Assembly: GCF_013373795.3 (NCBI RefSeq) | Contig: NZ_CP088022.1 | Span: forward strand, 2,666,001-2,730,000 | DNA length: 64,000 bases | Source of the DNA: Bradyrhizobium quebecense | GTDB lineage: Bacteria > Pseudomonadota > Alphaproteobacteria > Rhizobiales > Xanthobacteraceae | Direction of reading: 5' to 3' | In this document: in pieces, positions 8,837 through 18,211 of the stretch | Layout of the letters: every line of letters begins with the position of its first letter | How positions within the stretch are numbered: position 1 is the stretch's first letter | Notes under the pieces: model-generated | Seen by the model: only the letters and a program-made list of their open reading frames with translations | The model's database searches: none | What the model was told of the DNA's origin: nothing | Position numbers and translations under genes: made by a program

Positions 8837-9565
8837 ATGACCGATCAGAACAATTCCGACACCGCGCTGGTGCTGTTTTCCGGCGGCCAGGATTCCACCA
8901 CCTGCCTGGCCTGGGCGTTGGACCGCTTCGCGCGCGTCGAAATGCTCGGCTTCACCTACGGCCAGCGCCACGCGATCGAGCTCGACTGCCGCGACCGCCT
9001 GCTGGACGGCATCAGGGCTCTGCGGCCGGACTGGGCAGCAAAGCTCGGCGATAGCCACACGCTCGCGATCCCGACGCTGTCGGAGATTTCGGATACCGCG
9101 CTGACCCGCGACGTCGCGATCGAAATGGGTGCGGACGGATTGCCCAACACCTTCGTCCCCGGCCGCAACCTCGTGTTCCTCACCTTCGCGGGCGCGCTGG
9201 CCTATCGGCGCGGCATCCGCCACATCATCGCCGGCATGTGCGAGACCGACTATTCCGGCTATCCGGATTGCCGCGACGACACCATCAAGGCGTTGCAGTC
9301 CGCGCTCAGCCTCGGCATGGCCAGGGACTTCGAACTGCACACGCCGCTGATGTGGCTCGACAAGGCCGCGACCTGGCGGCTCGCGCACGAACTCGGCGGG
9401 GCAGGGCTGGTCGATCTGATCCGCGAGCACTCGCACACCTGCTATCTCGGCGAACGCGGCGCCCAGCACGATTGGGGCTATGGCTGCGGCGAATGCCCGG
9501 CCTGCAGCCTGCGGGCCAAGGGCTGGCGGGAATATGTCGCGCAGGGCAATCGCGCCAGCGGCTGA
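8837..9565 (+). CDS. queC: 7-cyano-7-deazaguanine synthase QueC
   Basis: 242 aa from ATG 8837 (MTDQNNSD); the frame is open upstream to 8801. The PP-loop motif [20 protein letters not shown] and the C-terminal zinc ligands C-GC-GEC-AC ([12 protein letters not shown]) are present. QueC converts carboxy-deazaguanine to preQ0 with ATP and ammonia in the queuosine pathway. No other queuosine gene lies nearby and no preQ1-type riboswitch is visible upstream. Confidence 0.97.
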   Translation: MTDQNNSDTALVLFSGGQDSTTCLAWALDRFARVEMLGFTYGQRHAIELDCRDRLLDGIRALRPDWAAKLGDSHTLAIPTLSEISDTALTRDVAIEMGADGLPNTFVPGRNLVFLTFAGALAYRRGIRHIIAGMCETDYSGYPDCRDDTIKALQSALSLGMARDFELHTPLMWLDKAATWRLAHELGGAGLVDLIREHSHTCYLGERGAQHDWGYGCGECPACSLRAKGWREYVAQGNRASG

Positions 9566-9704
9566 CGTTTCCGCATCGGAACCGCACTCCCCCTCTGTTT
9601 CCTGCGGGCATGGGCTGATAGCCCTCCGCAGAGGCGCACTACCAAAATATCGAAAACAACCCCATGCAAAGGTGAAGGCGGCCGCCGGCGTTCGACACGG
9701 CAAC

Positions 9705-9734
9705 TTGACACGTCGGGCAAATCAGCGATATTAT
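9705..9734 (+). promoter_or_regulatory. Sigma-70-like boxes with no plus-strand gene downstream
   Basis: TTGACA at 9705-9710 and TATTAT at 9729-9734 are separated by 18 bp. No coding gene follows on this strand before the convergent operon, so if active it would drive a short RNA running into the hairpin at 9829-9856. It may equally be a chance match in an AT-rich patch. Confidence 0.3.
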
Positions 9735-9754
9735 TCTATTATTCAGAAATAGTG

Positions 9755-9860
9755 CAGGCGCGGCTCGACCGGGCGACCCGGTACGCTGCTGCTTCTCGAC
9801 TCCAGCACTCCTGTCTCTGGAATACTGGATCACCCGCATACGCATACGCGGGTGATGACA
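9755..9860. repeat. Palindromic intergenic repeat unit, Bradyrhizobiaceae-type
   Basis: The unit contains CTCTGGAATACTGGATCACC next to a 9-bp perfect hairpin (ATCACCCGC 9829-9837 / GCGGGTGAT 9848-9856). I recall similar CTGGAATACTGGAT...GATGACA units as recurrent intergenic elements in Bradyrhizobium and relatives; that is from memory. The hairpin could also stop transcription between the convergent units. Confidence 0.45.
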
Positions 9861-9904
9861 GCGCGTGGTGTGACCATGCGATGACGGAACGAGGGCGTTT
9901 GCCG

Positions 9905-10282
9905 CTACTCAAAATCCGCCGCCGTCAGCTCGATCGGCTTGCCATGCGGGGTACGGTCGGCGGCGCGGTCCCAGGCGTCGCGGTAGCGGTGCAGCGTCTC
10001 CGGTGTCGTGACGCCCTTGGTGGCCACGAGGTGTTCGAGGGTCGCGAGCCAATGCTGGTAATAGGTCTCGCCGGTGTCGGGATCGCCGGCAGCCTGCGCG
10101 CGCTTGATCTGATCGGCCAGCGCCGCGGCCCATTCGGGCCAGGTGAACACGCCGCGGTCATGCAGCGTCAACGCCATGGCGAACGCCTGCGCCTCCCACG
10201 GTGCGCGGAACACCGGGCCGTCCTGATCGCGGGGAATGCTGGACACGGCGCTGGTCGCGCGCGCGGCGGCGCCGGCATCCAT
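9905..10282 (-). CDS. Nitrile hydratase accessory protein (cobalt-insertion chaperone type)
   Basis: 125 aa. ATG at 10282-10280 overlaps the beta-subunit stop in a TGATG arrangement, so translation is coupled. The segment FRAPWEAQAFAMALTLHDRGVFTWPEWAA resembles the N-terminal half of nitrile hydratase beta subunits. This is typical of the small accessory proteins (P14K/NhlE type) that help load cobalt into the alpha subunit. It is the last gene of the alpha-beta-accessory operon. A much longer frame extends upstream to 10858 but is antisense or out of frame to the beta gene. Confidence 0.85.
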   Translation of the reverse strand: MDAGAAARATSAVSSIPRDQDGPVFRAPWEAQAFAMALTLHDRGVFTWPEWAAALADQIKRAQAAGDPDTGETYYQHWLATLEHLVATKGVTTPETLHRYRDAWDRAADRTPHGKPIELTAADFE

Positions 10283-10941
10283 CAGATCGCCTCCAGATAC
10301 GGTTCGAACGCGTCGATCGAGACCTTGATGGTCGGATCGGAGTCCGGCCCCCACAATTCGCGTCCATCGAACACGACGGTGTACAGCCACTGCGGATGCT
10401 CGCCGGCGTCGTTCGCCGCGGTATCGGGAAACACGTGACAGCCATGATCGCGCTCGACTACGCCGACATGACCGCGCACGTAGCGCGGCAGCCGCGTGTG
10501 GGTGGCGGGATGGATGTTCTTCGCCCGCACCCGATCGCCGGCCTTGAACTTCGCAGCCGCCGGCGCGGCGCGGCCGAACTTGCCGCGCACCATGATGCGC
10601 TCGACGTCGGCGATCGAGAACTTGCCGTGCTTGAGCGATTTCGCCGGCGCGACGGCATGTCCGGCGGCGACGTCGTCCTTCGAGATATAGCCCTTGTCGA
10701 GTAGCAGCGCTTCCAGCCCGAGCAGCCATTTCCTGTAATAGGAGCTCGACAGATAGACCTGCGGGGGCAGGGTCTCGCGATAGAAGCGTGACGCGTCGAT
10801 GCTGAAGGCGCCGGCCGCGCCCATCGCGCGGACCATGGCGAGCACCCGCGATTCCCATTCCTGATGGAACATCGGCTCGTTCGGCTCGGGCTCGACCTTG
10901 CCGAACCCGTCCATGCCACCCATGTCGTGGACGCCGTTCAC
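10282..10941 (-). CDS. nthB: Nitrile hydratase subunit beta
   Basis: 219 aa. Starts [19 protein letters not shown], the hallmark beta-subunit N terminus, and has the SH3-like C-terminal half with GDRVRAKN and [11 protein letters not shown]. Beta packs against alpha to form the active site for hydration of nitriles to amides. The initiation codon is GTG (10941-10939) overlapping the alpha stop by 4 bp. The symbol is by homology of family, not by strain-specific evidence. Confidence 0.95.
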   Translation of the reverse strand: MNGVHDMGGMDGFGKVEPEPNEPMFHQEWESRVLAMVRAMGAAGAFSIDASRFYRETLPPQVYLSSSYYRKWLLGLEALLLDKGYISKDDVAAGHAVAPAKSLKHGKFSIADVERIMVRGKFGRAAPAAAKFKAGDRVRAKNIHPATHTRLPRYVRGHVGVVERDHGCHVFPDTAANDAGEHPQWLYTVVFDGRELWGPDSDPTIKVSIDAFEPYLEAI

Positions 10942-11567
10942 GACGGTGCTCCCGGGGTTTTCGGGAAGCCGGTGCCGATCATGGAATCGCGCGTCACGAG
11001 GTCGACGAGCTGTTCTTCGCTCCAGCCTTCAGTGCCCGCGGGCCGCATCGGCAGCACAAGGAAGCGTGTTTCAGCCGTAGAGTCCCAGACCCGGATTTCG
11101 GTCTCCTTCGGCAGGCTGACGCCGAAATCGGCGAGCACGCCGCGCGGATCCTTGACCGCGCGTGACCGATACGGCGAGGCCTTGTACCAGACCGGCGGCA
11201 GGCCGAGCATCTCCCAAGGGTAACAGGAGCACAAAGTGCAGACGACCATGTTGTGACGGCCAGGCGTGTTCTCGATCGCGACCAGATGGTCGCCGACCCG
11301 GCTGACATGGCCGAGGGTGCCGACCGCCTTGCTGGCGTCCTCGAGCAGCGCCTTCTTGAAGGCGGGATCGGTCCAGGCCTTGGCGACGACCCGGGCGCCG
11401 TTATGCGGGCCGATCTTCGTCTCATAAGCCTGCACGATGGCGTCGAGCGCGGCAGCCTCGACGTAGCCCTTCTCGGTCAGGATCGATTCCAGCGCGCGCA
11501 CGCGCAGTTCGGTCTCCGACAATTCGGAATGGTCGTGATCGTGGTGGTGATGATCATGTTCGCTCAT
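10938..11567 (-). CDS. nthA: Nitrile hydratase subunit alpha, cobalt type, with His-rich N terminus
   Basis: 209 aa. The metal-binding claw motif reads [10 protein letters not shown]; the Thr at the second position is the cobalt-enzyme signature (iron enzymes have Ser). The two inner cysteines are normally oxidised to sulfinic and sulfenic acids. The N terminus [15 protein letters not shown] is strongly His/Asp-rich and could bind metal. The protein is probably cytosolic, as there is no signal peptide. First gene of a translationally coupled alpha-beta-accessory operon. No amidase is adjacent. Confidence 0.95.
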   Translation of the reverse strand: MSEHDHHHHDHDHSELSETELRVRALESILTEKGYVEAAALDAIVQAYETKIGPHNGARVVAKAWTDPAFKKALLEDASKAVGTLGHVSRVGDHLVAIENTPGRHNMVVCTLCSCYPWEMLGLPPVWYKASPYRSRAVKDPRGVLADFGVSLPKETEIRVWDSTAETRFLVLPMRPAGTEGWSEEQLVDLVTRDSMIGTGFPKTPGAPS

Positions 11568-11640
11568 GCCTACAGAATAGGCGAAATCGCCGTGCTATGT
11601 CGAGGCAAGCAGTACACAACATGCGAGCGGGGAGGTATGC

Positions 11641-12447
11641 GTGGTTGACGATGTGACGATCGAGAAGGGCCTCGGACCGGAGGGCCGCATCGCGGTGGTG
11701 CGGTTCGACCGCGGCGACGGTATCAACGCGCTGTCGCCGGAGGCGCTGCGGCAATTGACCGATGCGGCGCGCAGTTTCGAGGACGATGGCGAAACCTCGG
11801 TGGTGGTGCTGACCGGCGGCGCCAAATCGTTCAGCGCCGGCTTCGACCTCAAGGATGCCGAAGGGCGCTCGCGCAAGACGATGGATATGGGCATGCTGCG
11901 CCGTCACCTGAAGCTCGGGCCGCGGCTGACGCGCGCCTGGCAGGAGATGGAACAGGTCACGATCGGCGCGATCGAGGGCTTCTGCGTCGGTGGTGGCGTG
12001 GCGCTCGCGGTCGCGCTGGACTTCCGGGTGATGGCGCGCGACGCGCATCTGCGCGTACCGGAAATCGCGCTCGGCATGAACATGAGCTGGCAGAGCGTGC
12101 CACGCATGCTGCATCTGATGGGACCGGCGCGCACCAAGCAGGCCGTGATCCTGGCCGACGACCGGATCTCGGCCGGCGAGGCTTACGAATGGGGCCTGGT
12201 AGAGCAGGTGGTTGATCCGGGCAAATCATATGACGCCGCGATGGCGCTCGCGGCCAAGGTCGCCGCCCAGCCGCCGATTTCGGTCGCGATGACCAAGCTG
12301 ACGGTCAACCGGCTGGCGCATGCGCTCGACGATCTCGCCAGCCACATGGATCTCGACCAGTTCGCGCTGGCGAGCCTGACCGACGATCACAAGGAGGGCG
12401 TCGCGGCCTTCCTCGGACGGCGCAAGCCGCGCTTCAGGGGACGCTGA
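11641..12447 (+). CDS. Enoyl-CoA hydratase/isomerase family protein
   Basis: 268 aa, GTG 11641 preceded by GGGGAGG. Crotonase fold: the first oxyanion-hole segment is AKSFSAGFDLKD and the second EGFCVGGGVALAVALDFRVMARDA, then LRVPEIALGMNMSWQSVPRM. The C-terminal helices end RRKPRFRGR. It probably hydrates or isomerises an acyl-CoA. The substrate cannot be read from sequence. The general-acid/base Glu expected in classical hydratases is not obvious in the MNMSW segment. Divergent from the nitrile hydratase operon. Confidence 0.85.
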   Translation: MVDDVTIEKGLGPEGRIAVVRFDRGDGINALSPEALRQLTDAARSFEDDGETSVVVLTGGAKSFSAGFDLKDAEGRSRKTMDMGMLRRHLKLGPRLTRAWQEMEQVTIGAIEGFCVGGGVALAVALDFRVMARDAHLRVPEIALGMNMSWQSVPRMLHLMGPARTKQAVILADDRISAGEAYEWGLVEQVVDPGKSYDAAMALAAKVAAQPPISVAMTKLTVNRLAHALDDLASHMDLDQFALASLTDDHKEGVAAFLGRRKPRFRGR

Positions 12448-12461
12448 CGGGTGTACCTAGC

Positions 12462-13709
12462 CTAGCGTTTGGTGATGCGGTCGCGGGCGGCGAGGTCGGC
12501 CTCCCAACCGAACACCGAGCGGCCGTCAAGCGCCGGCGAACGCGCGCGCTCGTTGGCGACGTAAGCATCGAAGGACCGACCGGTTGCGGTCAGCTCCAGC
12601 CTGCGGGCCTGGTCATCCAGCCGCTTCAGCGCCTGCAACTCCTCGTCGCGGCCGAGCTTCGCCTGCCGTACCGCCGATTTCAGCACGCCGATGGTCTCGT
12701 CATAGACCTTGATCGGCACCGGGAACGGATGACGGTCCTTGCCGCCATGCGCGAGCGAGAAACGCGCCGGATCGCGGAAGCGATACGGCGTCCCGTGGAC
12801 GACCTCGGCGACCATAGCGAGCGACTCGACGGTGCGGGCGCCGACGCCCGGCGTGAGCAGCAGCTCGGGGAAATCCAGCGGCCCGCGCTCGGCCGCGGCG
12901 GCGAGGGTGCCGTGCAGGCGGCGGATGAAGACGTCGCTGGAGCGCACATCGTGATGCTCGGGCATGATCAGGTGCAACAGATCGCCCTGCGCCGCCACCT
13001 GCTCGGTCAACTCGGCATATTCACGCGCGATGCCATCGGGACCGAGCGCGGCGAGCAAATCGAGCTGAGCCTGGCGCGAGGCGTCGGCGCGGTGGTCGGT
13101 GAGATTGACGATCTCGCCCTGCGATGGACCGTCGATCGCGCTGTGCGGCTCGTCGACGAAGCTGCGCAGCCCCTCGGAATGCCAGTGGTAGCGTCGTGCC
13201 TGCTGCTTGTGATCGTTCATGCCTTGCTGGACCACGGTCCATTTGCCGTCCGCGGTGACGAAGAAGCCGTGCAGGTAGAGCTCGAAGCCGTCCTGGACCG
13301 CAGCACTGTCGACCTTGGCGACCAAGCGGCTGGCGCGGGTGAGGGCAACGCCGTCGACGCCGGTCCGGTCGCCCAGCGCCGACAATTCGTCCGGCGTGCG
13401 CCGCGAATGCTTGCCGCGGCCACCGCAGACGTAGATGCCGAGTTCGTCCTGCAGCGGCGCCAGCCCGCGCTTGAGCGCGCCGATGACGCTCGTGGTGATA
13501 CCAGACGAATGCCAGTCCATGCCCATCACGGCGCCGAACGACTGGAACCAGAACGGATGCGAGAGCCGCTGCAGGAACGCGTCACGGCCGTAATGATGGA
13601 CCACAGCCTGCGTGATGATCGCGCCCAGCGTTGCCATGCGCTCGGCGAGCCACGGCGGCACGCGTCCACCATGGAGCGGGAGATCAGCGCTGCCGGTACG
13701 TCGGGCCAT
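12462..13709 (-). CDS. DUF763 domain-containing protein
   Basis: 415 aa from ATG 13709 (MARRTGSADLPLHGGRVPPWL), the family's characteristic first residues; the longer frame to 14018 is not needed. Conserved blocks include FWFQSFGAVMGMDWHSSG, VCGGRGKHSRRTPDEL, GVGARTVESLAMVAEVVHG (helix-hairpin-helix-like) and FSLAHGGKDRHPFPV. The family is found in archaea and scattered bacteria and has no assigned biochemical role; the GVGxRT element suggests nucleic-acid contact (inference). The stop is 15 bp from the stop of the convergent enoyl-CoA hydratase gene. Confidence 0.9.
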   Translation of the reverse strand: MARRTGSADLPLHGGRVPPWLAERMATLGAIITQAVVHHYGRDAFLQRLSHPFWFQSFGAVMGMDWHSSGITTSVIGALKRGLAPLQDELGIYVCGGRGKHSRRTPDELSALGDRTGVDGVALTRASRLVAKVDSAAVQDGFELYLHGFFVTADGKWTVVQQGMNDHKQQARRYHWHSEGLRSFVDEPHSAIDGPSQGEIVNLTDHRADASRQAQLDLLAALGPDGIAREYAELTEQVAAQGDLLHLIMPEHHDVRSSDVFIRRLHGTLAAAAERGPLDFPELLLTPGVGARTVESLAMVAEVVHGTPYRFRDPARFSLAHGGKDRHPFPVPIKVYDETIGVLKSAVRQAKLGRDEELQALKRLDDQARRLELTATGRSFDAYVANERARSPALDGRSVFGWEADLAARDRITKR

Positions 13710-13944
13710 TGGTCTCCAAGTCTCGAACTGGTGTCGTTGAGTCGGGGGCAGACTATCAGGCAAAGCCTTCGGGGGTTGTTGAATCCCCGCATAAGACCGA
13801 CACACAGAACGGAATTCCTTAGCTTTTTCTTGAAAGTTTCCCTTCATAAAAAAGCGCGAAATCCTCCATAAGAGTGTCGTAACGGGGTGGTTCCCCGACA
13901 TAAGCTTGTCGCGCCTTCTGGAAAATCTCGGAAAACCCGAAATC

Positions 13945-14646
13945 ATGATCATGGACCGTGGAATTGCCGGCGCGATGGGCAAGGGCGCTCTGTCTGGGCC
14001 TCGTTCGCCGCGTCTCAACCGCCGGGCGTTTCTATTCGGCTCCGCTGCCGGTCTTGCCGCACTGGGCCTAGCCGGTTGTGCATCCGACTACATGAGCCTG
14101 GCCGAGGCGGAGAAAGTCTACGGGCCCGTGCCTGACGAGAAATTCCCGATCCCTGCGGTCGATGTTAGCAAGGTCAAACCGCAATATTTTCGCAAGACAG
14201 TGCGCTACGACAGCGATGAGGCACCCGGTACGATCATCATCGATCCCAGCAAGTACTATGTTTACCGCATTGAAGGAGAGGGAAACGCGACCCGCTATGG
14301 CGCCAATGTCGGCCGCGATGGATTCCGGTGGAGCGGGGAGGCTTATGTCGGGCGCAAAGCCGAATGGCCTACCTGGACGCCACCCAAGGAGATGATCGCG
14401 CGCCAGCCGGAGGCAGGCAAATATGCCCGCGGCATGCCGGGAGGTCTCGACAATCCACTCGGCGCCCGCGTGCTCTACCTCTATCAAAACGGGGCATATA
14501 CGCTTTACACGATCTATAGCACCAGCGCCCCCGAAACCATCGGGAACGGCATCACGAGCGGCTGCACCGGCCTCCTCAGTCAGGACATGATCGACCTCTA
14601 TTCGCGAACGCCTCTCAAAACCAAGGTGATCGTGCTCCCGGCCTAG
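13945..14646 (+). CDS. L,D-transpeptidase (YkuD)-fold lipoprotein with altered catalytic motif
   Basis: 233 aa if ATG 13945 is used; TTG 13906 and ATG 13951 or 13975 are alternatives. The N terminus combines a twin-arginine (NRRAFLFGSAAG) and a lipobox (LGLAGC), suggesting Tat-exported lipoprotein. The YkuD region is clear (GTIIIDPSKYYVYRI, GGLDNPLGARVLYLY), but the catalytic stretch is IYSTSAPETIG...SGCTGL. Active enzymes have H-G-T and S-G-C-I-R: here His is Tyr, Gly is Ser and Arg is Gly, while the nucleophile Cys remains. Cross-linking activity is therefore uncertain. Confidence 0.85.
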   Translation: MIMDRGIAGAMGKGALSGPRSPRLNRRAFLFGSAAGLAALGLAGCASDYMSLAEAEKVYGPVPDEKFPIPAVDVSKVKPQYFRKTVRYDSDEAPGTIIIDPSKYYVYRIEGEGNATRYGANVGRDGFRWSGEAYVGRKAEWPTWTPPKEMIARQPEAGKYARGMPGGLDNPLGARVLYLYQNGAYTLYTIYSTSAPETIGNGITSGCTGLLSQDMIDLYSRTPLKTKVIVLPA

Positions 14647-15282
14647 GCAACGGCAGGCCGAGGATGCGCTCGCATCGGAGCAGGCGGCCGTCGCAGGGGA
14701 TCGCAATCACGCACGATGCGGACAAGAAAATGAGCCTTCCGCGGGTCTTTCGATTGCGCCGCCTTCGCCATCTTCGGCAGCGTCTACACCGGCGGCTATG
14801 ACCGACACCGGCGTGTCGCAGACGTCGCAAGGTATCGCCCAACTCGGTGGTCAGCCGGACATACCAGGAGCCGACCTTAGGGATCGCAGAGATGCGTTGC
14901 GACGGCCTATGGGATGAAATGCGAACCGTATAGGGGAAGCCACAGCTGGGCCACCAAACCGGATCGACTTCCATATCCGAAATTCGCATAAGGTATATTA
15001 TGGAATATTTATATCTACAATTAGATCAGATATTTAGTGGGAAATCTTCGCACCAGCCCGCAGCTTGGCGGCTGTCCGGGCTTGTCTCGGTCGTTGGTCG
15101 AGCTCGTCGAGACACGCCAGCGATCCACGCGCACGCATCTCGTCAGAAAGCCGATATTGCCGCGGCGTACGGACGCTGCAATAAGCGCCAGCTGTGCAGA
15201 GATCGCTGGTGACCCCGCGGCATCAGGTCCGTATAGGATGGCATCTCAGAACAACAACAAGCCTCTCGAGGGAGCAAACCCA
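14647..15282. other. Intergenic region without a supportable gene
   Basis: 636 bp. The part 14980-15040 is AT-rich, unlike the surroundings, and probably holds the promoter of the TRAP operon. Short frames (for example 14801-14917, 38 codons) lack start signals and recognisable similarity. It may include decayed coding sequence. Confidence 0.5.
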
Positions 15283-16302
15283 ATGAGCTTTTCACGACGC
15301 ACGCTGCTGAAGGTTTCCGCCGCTTCCGCCGTCCTGGGCGGAATTGGCGCGCCGTACGTCGCGCGCGCCCAGTCGGCCGAGTTCTCGTACAAGTTCGCCA
15401 ACAACCTGCCGGAGTCGCATCCGTTCGTGGCGCGCGCCCGGGAGATGGCGGCGGCGATCAAGACCGAGACCAACGGCCGGTTCGACCTGCAGGTGTTCCC
15501 GAACAGCCAGCTCGGCTCCGATACCGACATGCTGAGCCAAGTGCGCTCCGGCGGCGTCGAGTTCTTCACATTGTCCGGCCTGATCCTGGCGACCCTGGTG
15601 CCGGCAGCCTCGATCAACGGCATCGGTTTCGCATTCCCGGACTATCCCACGGTCTGGAAGGCCATGGATGGCGAGCTCGGCGCCTATGTGCGCGGCGAGA
15701 TCAACAAGGCCGGCCTCGAGGTCATGGACAAGATCTGGGACAACGGCTTCCGCCAGACCACGTCCTCGACCAAGCCGATCAACGGTCCTGACGATCTCAA
15801 GGGCTTCAAGATCCGCGTGCCGGTGTCGCCGCTGTGGACCTCGATGTTCAAGGCGTTCGATGCATCGCCCGCCTCGATCAATTTCAGCGAGGTCTATTCG
15901 GCGCTGCAGACCAAGATCGTCGAGGGCCAGGAAAATCCGCTGGCGCTGATCTCGGCGGCGAAGCTGTACGAGGTGCAGAAATACTGCTCGATGACCAACC
16001 ACATGTGGGACGGCTTCTGGTTCCTGATGAACCGCCGTGCCTGGGCGGCGCTGCCGGACGATATCAAGACCATCGTCGCCAAGAACGTCAACGCGGCCGC
16101 CGTCAAGGAGCGCGAGGACACCGAGAAGCTCAACGCCACCGTGAAGCAGGAGCTCACCGGCAAGGGCCTCGTGTTCAACCAGCCCGAGGTCGGGCCGTTC
16201 CGCGACAAGCTGCGCGCCGCCGGCTTCTACGCCGAGTGGAAGGGCAAGTACGGCGAGAAGGCCTGGGATCTGCTCGAGAAGTCCGTCGGCAAACTGTCCT
16301 GA
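15283..16302 (+). CDS. TRAP transporter solute-binding protein, DctP family
   Basis: 339 aa from ATG 15283 (MSFSRRTLLKVSAAS), after GAGGGAGC; the frame runs back to 15037 but a signal peptide starts only here. The Tat/Sec-like signal ends near VARAQS. The DctP fold shows NNLPESHPF, EVFPNSQLG-type QVFPNSQLGSDTDML, GFKIRVPVSPLWTSMFKA and the EGQENP segment. It captures an organic acid in the periplasm and delivers it to the fused permease encoded next. The ligand may be an aryl or alkyl carboxylate, judged from the acyl-CoA synthetase in the same operon (inference). Confidence 0.93.
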   Translation: MSFSRRTLLKVSAASAVLGGIGAPYVARAQSAEFSYKFANNLPESHPFVARAREMAAAIKTETNGRFDLQVFPNSQLGSDTDMLSQVRSGGVEFFTLSGLILATLVPAASINGIGFAFPDYPTVWKAMDGELGAYVRGEINKAGLEVMDKIWDNGFRQTTSSTKPINGPDDLKGFKIRVPVSPLWTSMFKAFDASPASINFSEVYSALQTKIVEGQENPLALISAAKLYEVQKYCSMTNHMWDGFWFLMNRRAWAALPDDIKTIVAKNVNAAAVKEREDTEKLNATVKQELTGKGLVFNQPEVGPFRDKLRAAGFYAEWKGKYGEKAWDLLEKSVGKLS

Positions 16303-16324
16303 TCGATCAAGCGGGAGGCGTGCC

Positions 16325-18211
16325 ATGGCTCATGTCGAGATGACGCCGGCCGTGGCCGGCGAGGCGGCGTCACAGCCCCCTCGCCGCCGCTCTGTTCTCG
16401 GTTCCATCGAGGCGACGCTCGGATGGCTGGTCGAAATCCCGGCGGCGATCCTAGTCGTCGCCGAGGTCGTCATCCTGTTCGCCGGCGTGGTGTCGCGTTA
16501 CGTGCTGCATGCGCCGCTGATCTGGTCCGACGAACTGGCGTCGATCCTGTTCCTGTGGCTTGCGATGCTGGGTTCGGCGGTCGCGTTCCGTCGCGGCGAG
16601 CACATGCGGATGACAGCGCTGGTCGCAAGCGCAGGGCCCAGGCTGTGGGGCTATCTCGACGTGGTCGCGACCTGCGCCGCGCTGGCGTTCCTGATCCTGA
16701 TCGTGCGGCCGGCCTATGAATACGCCTACGAGGAAAGCTTCATCACGACGCCGGCGCTGCAGATCTCCAATACCTGGCGCGCGGCGGCGCTGCCGGTCGG
16801 CACCTGCCTGATGGGACTGTTTGCGCTGCTGCGGCTGGCGCGGGTCGGCGACATCAAAACCTTCCTGCTGGCCGCGCTGACGGTCGTCGCGTTGATCGGC
16901 GTGTTCTGGCTGGCGCAGCCGATGCTGCGGCCGCTCGGCAACCTCAACCTGATCATCTTCTTCGTCGGCGTGGTCGGCTTCTGCGTGTTCGCCGGCGTGC
17001 CGATCGGCTTTGCCTTCGGCATGGCGATCTTCGGCTATCTGGCGCTGACCACGCGGACGCCGCTGATGGTGCTGGTCGGCCGGATGGACGAGGGCATGAG
17101 CCACCTCATCCTGCTGTCGGTGCCGCTGTTCGTCTTCCTCGGCCTGCTGATCGAGATGACCGGCATGGCGCGCGCGATGGTGGCGTTCCTGGCGAGCCTG
17201 CTCGGGCATGTCCGCGGCGGCCTGCATTACGTGCTGGTCGGCGCCATGTATCTGGTGTCCGGCATCTCCGGATCGAAGGCTGCCGACATGGCGGCCGTCG
17301 CACCCGTGCTGTTTCCGGAAATGAAGGAGCGCGGCGCCAAGCCGGGCGATCTGGTCGCCCTGCTCGCCGCCACCGGCGCCCAGACCGAAACCATTCCGCC
17401 GAGCCTCGTCCTGATCACGATCGGTTCGGTCACCGGCGTCTCGATCTCGGCGCTGTTCACCGGCGGTCTGCTGCCTGGCGTCGTGCTGGCAATCACGCTG
17501 TCCGGACTGGTGTGGTGGCGCTACCGCGGCGAGAACTTGAGCCACGTGCAGCGCGCCACCGGCAGCGAGATCGGCAAGGCGTTGATATTCGCCCTGCCCG
17601 CATTGGCCCTGCCCTTCGTGATCCGCTACGCCGTGGTCGAAGGCATCGCCACGGCCACCGAAGTCTCGACCATCGGCATCGTCTACGCCTTCGTCATCGG
17701 CCTGTTGATCTACCGCAAGTTCAACTGGCGGCGGCTGGTGCCGATGCTGATCGACACGGCGTGCCTGTCGGGCGCGATCCTCTTCATCATCGGCACCGCG
17801 ACCGGCATGGCCTGGGGCCTGACCCAGTCCGGCTTCTCGCGGGCGCTGGCGGCGTCGATGACCGGGCTGCCGGGAGGTTCGGCGACCTTCATCGCGGTCT
17901 CGATCCTGGCCTTCGTGATCCTCGGCAGCGTGCTGGAGGGCATTCCGGCCATCGTGCTGTTCGGGCCGCTGCTGTTTCCGATTGCGCGCCAGGTCGGCGT
18001 CCACGAGGTGCACTACGCCATGATCATCATCCTGGCGATGGGCATCGGATTGTTCGCGCCGCCGTTCGGCGTCGGCTATTATGCCGCCTGCGCCATCGGG
18101 CGCGTCGATCCGGCCGAGGGTATCCGGCCGATCTGGGGTTACATGCTGGCGCTGTTGATCGGCCTGATCATCGTCGCCATCTTCCCCTGGATATCGATTG
18201 GATTCCTTTGA
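16325..18211 (+). CDS. TRAP transporter permease, fused DctQ-DctM
   Basis: 628 aa. Residues about 30-190 form the small four-helix DctQ domain (FAGVVSRYVLHAPLIWSDELA), fused to the large DctM domain (about 210-628) with GVPIGFAFG, SKAADMAAVAPVLFPEM and PPFGVGYYAACAIGRVDP. It couples solute uptake to the sodium or proton gradient across the inner membrane. Separate Q and M genes are more usual; fused forms are known. 22 bp after the binding-protein gene, same operon. Confidence 0.93.
   Translation: MAHVEMTPAVAGEAASQPPRRRSVLGSIEATLGWLVEIPAAILVVAEVVILFAGVVSRYVLHAPLIWSDELASILFLWLAMLGSAVAFRRGEHMRMTALVASAGPRLWGYLDVVATCAALAFLILIVRPAYEYAYEESFITTPALQISNTWRAAALPVGTCLMGLFALLRLARVGDIKTFLLAALTVVALIGVFWLAQPMLRPLGNLNLIIFFVGVVGFCVFAGVPIGFAFGMAIFGYLALTTRTPLMVLVGRMDEGMSHLILLSVPLFVFLGLLIEMTGMARAMVAFLASLLGHVRGGLHYVLVGAMYLVSGISGSKAADMAAVAPVLFPEMKERGAKPGDLVALLAATGAQTETIPPSLVLITIGSVTGVSISALFTGGLLPGVVLAITLSGLVWWRYRGENLSHVQRATGSEIGKALIFALPALALPFVIRYAVVEGIATATEVSTIGIVYAFVIGLLIYRKFNWRRLVPMLIDTACLSGAILFIIGTATGMAWGLTQSGFSRALAASMTGLPGGSATFIAVSILAFVILGSVLEGIPAIVLFGPLLFPIARQVGVHEVHYAMIIILAMGIGLFAPPFGVGYYAACAIGRVDPAEGIRPIWGYMLALLIGLIIVAIFPWISIGFL

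Larger units (their letters stand above)
9566..9904. other. Intergenic region with repeat and promoter-like motif
   Basis: 339 bp between queC and the nitrile hydratase accessory gene, which reads toward it. It contains the promoter-like boxes at 9705-9734 and the palindromic repeat at 9755-9860 described separately. No open reading frame in it looks coding. Confidence 0.6.
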
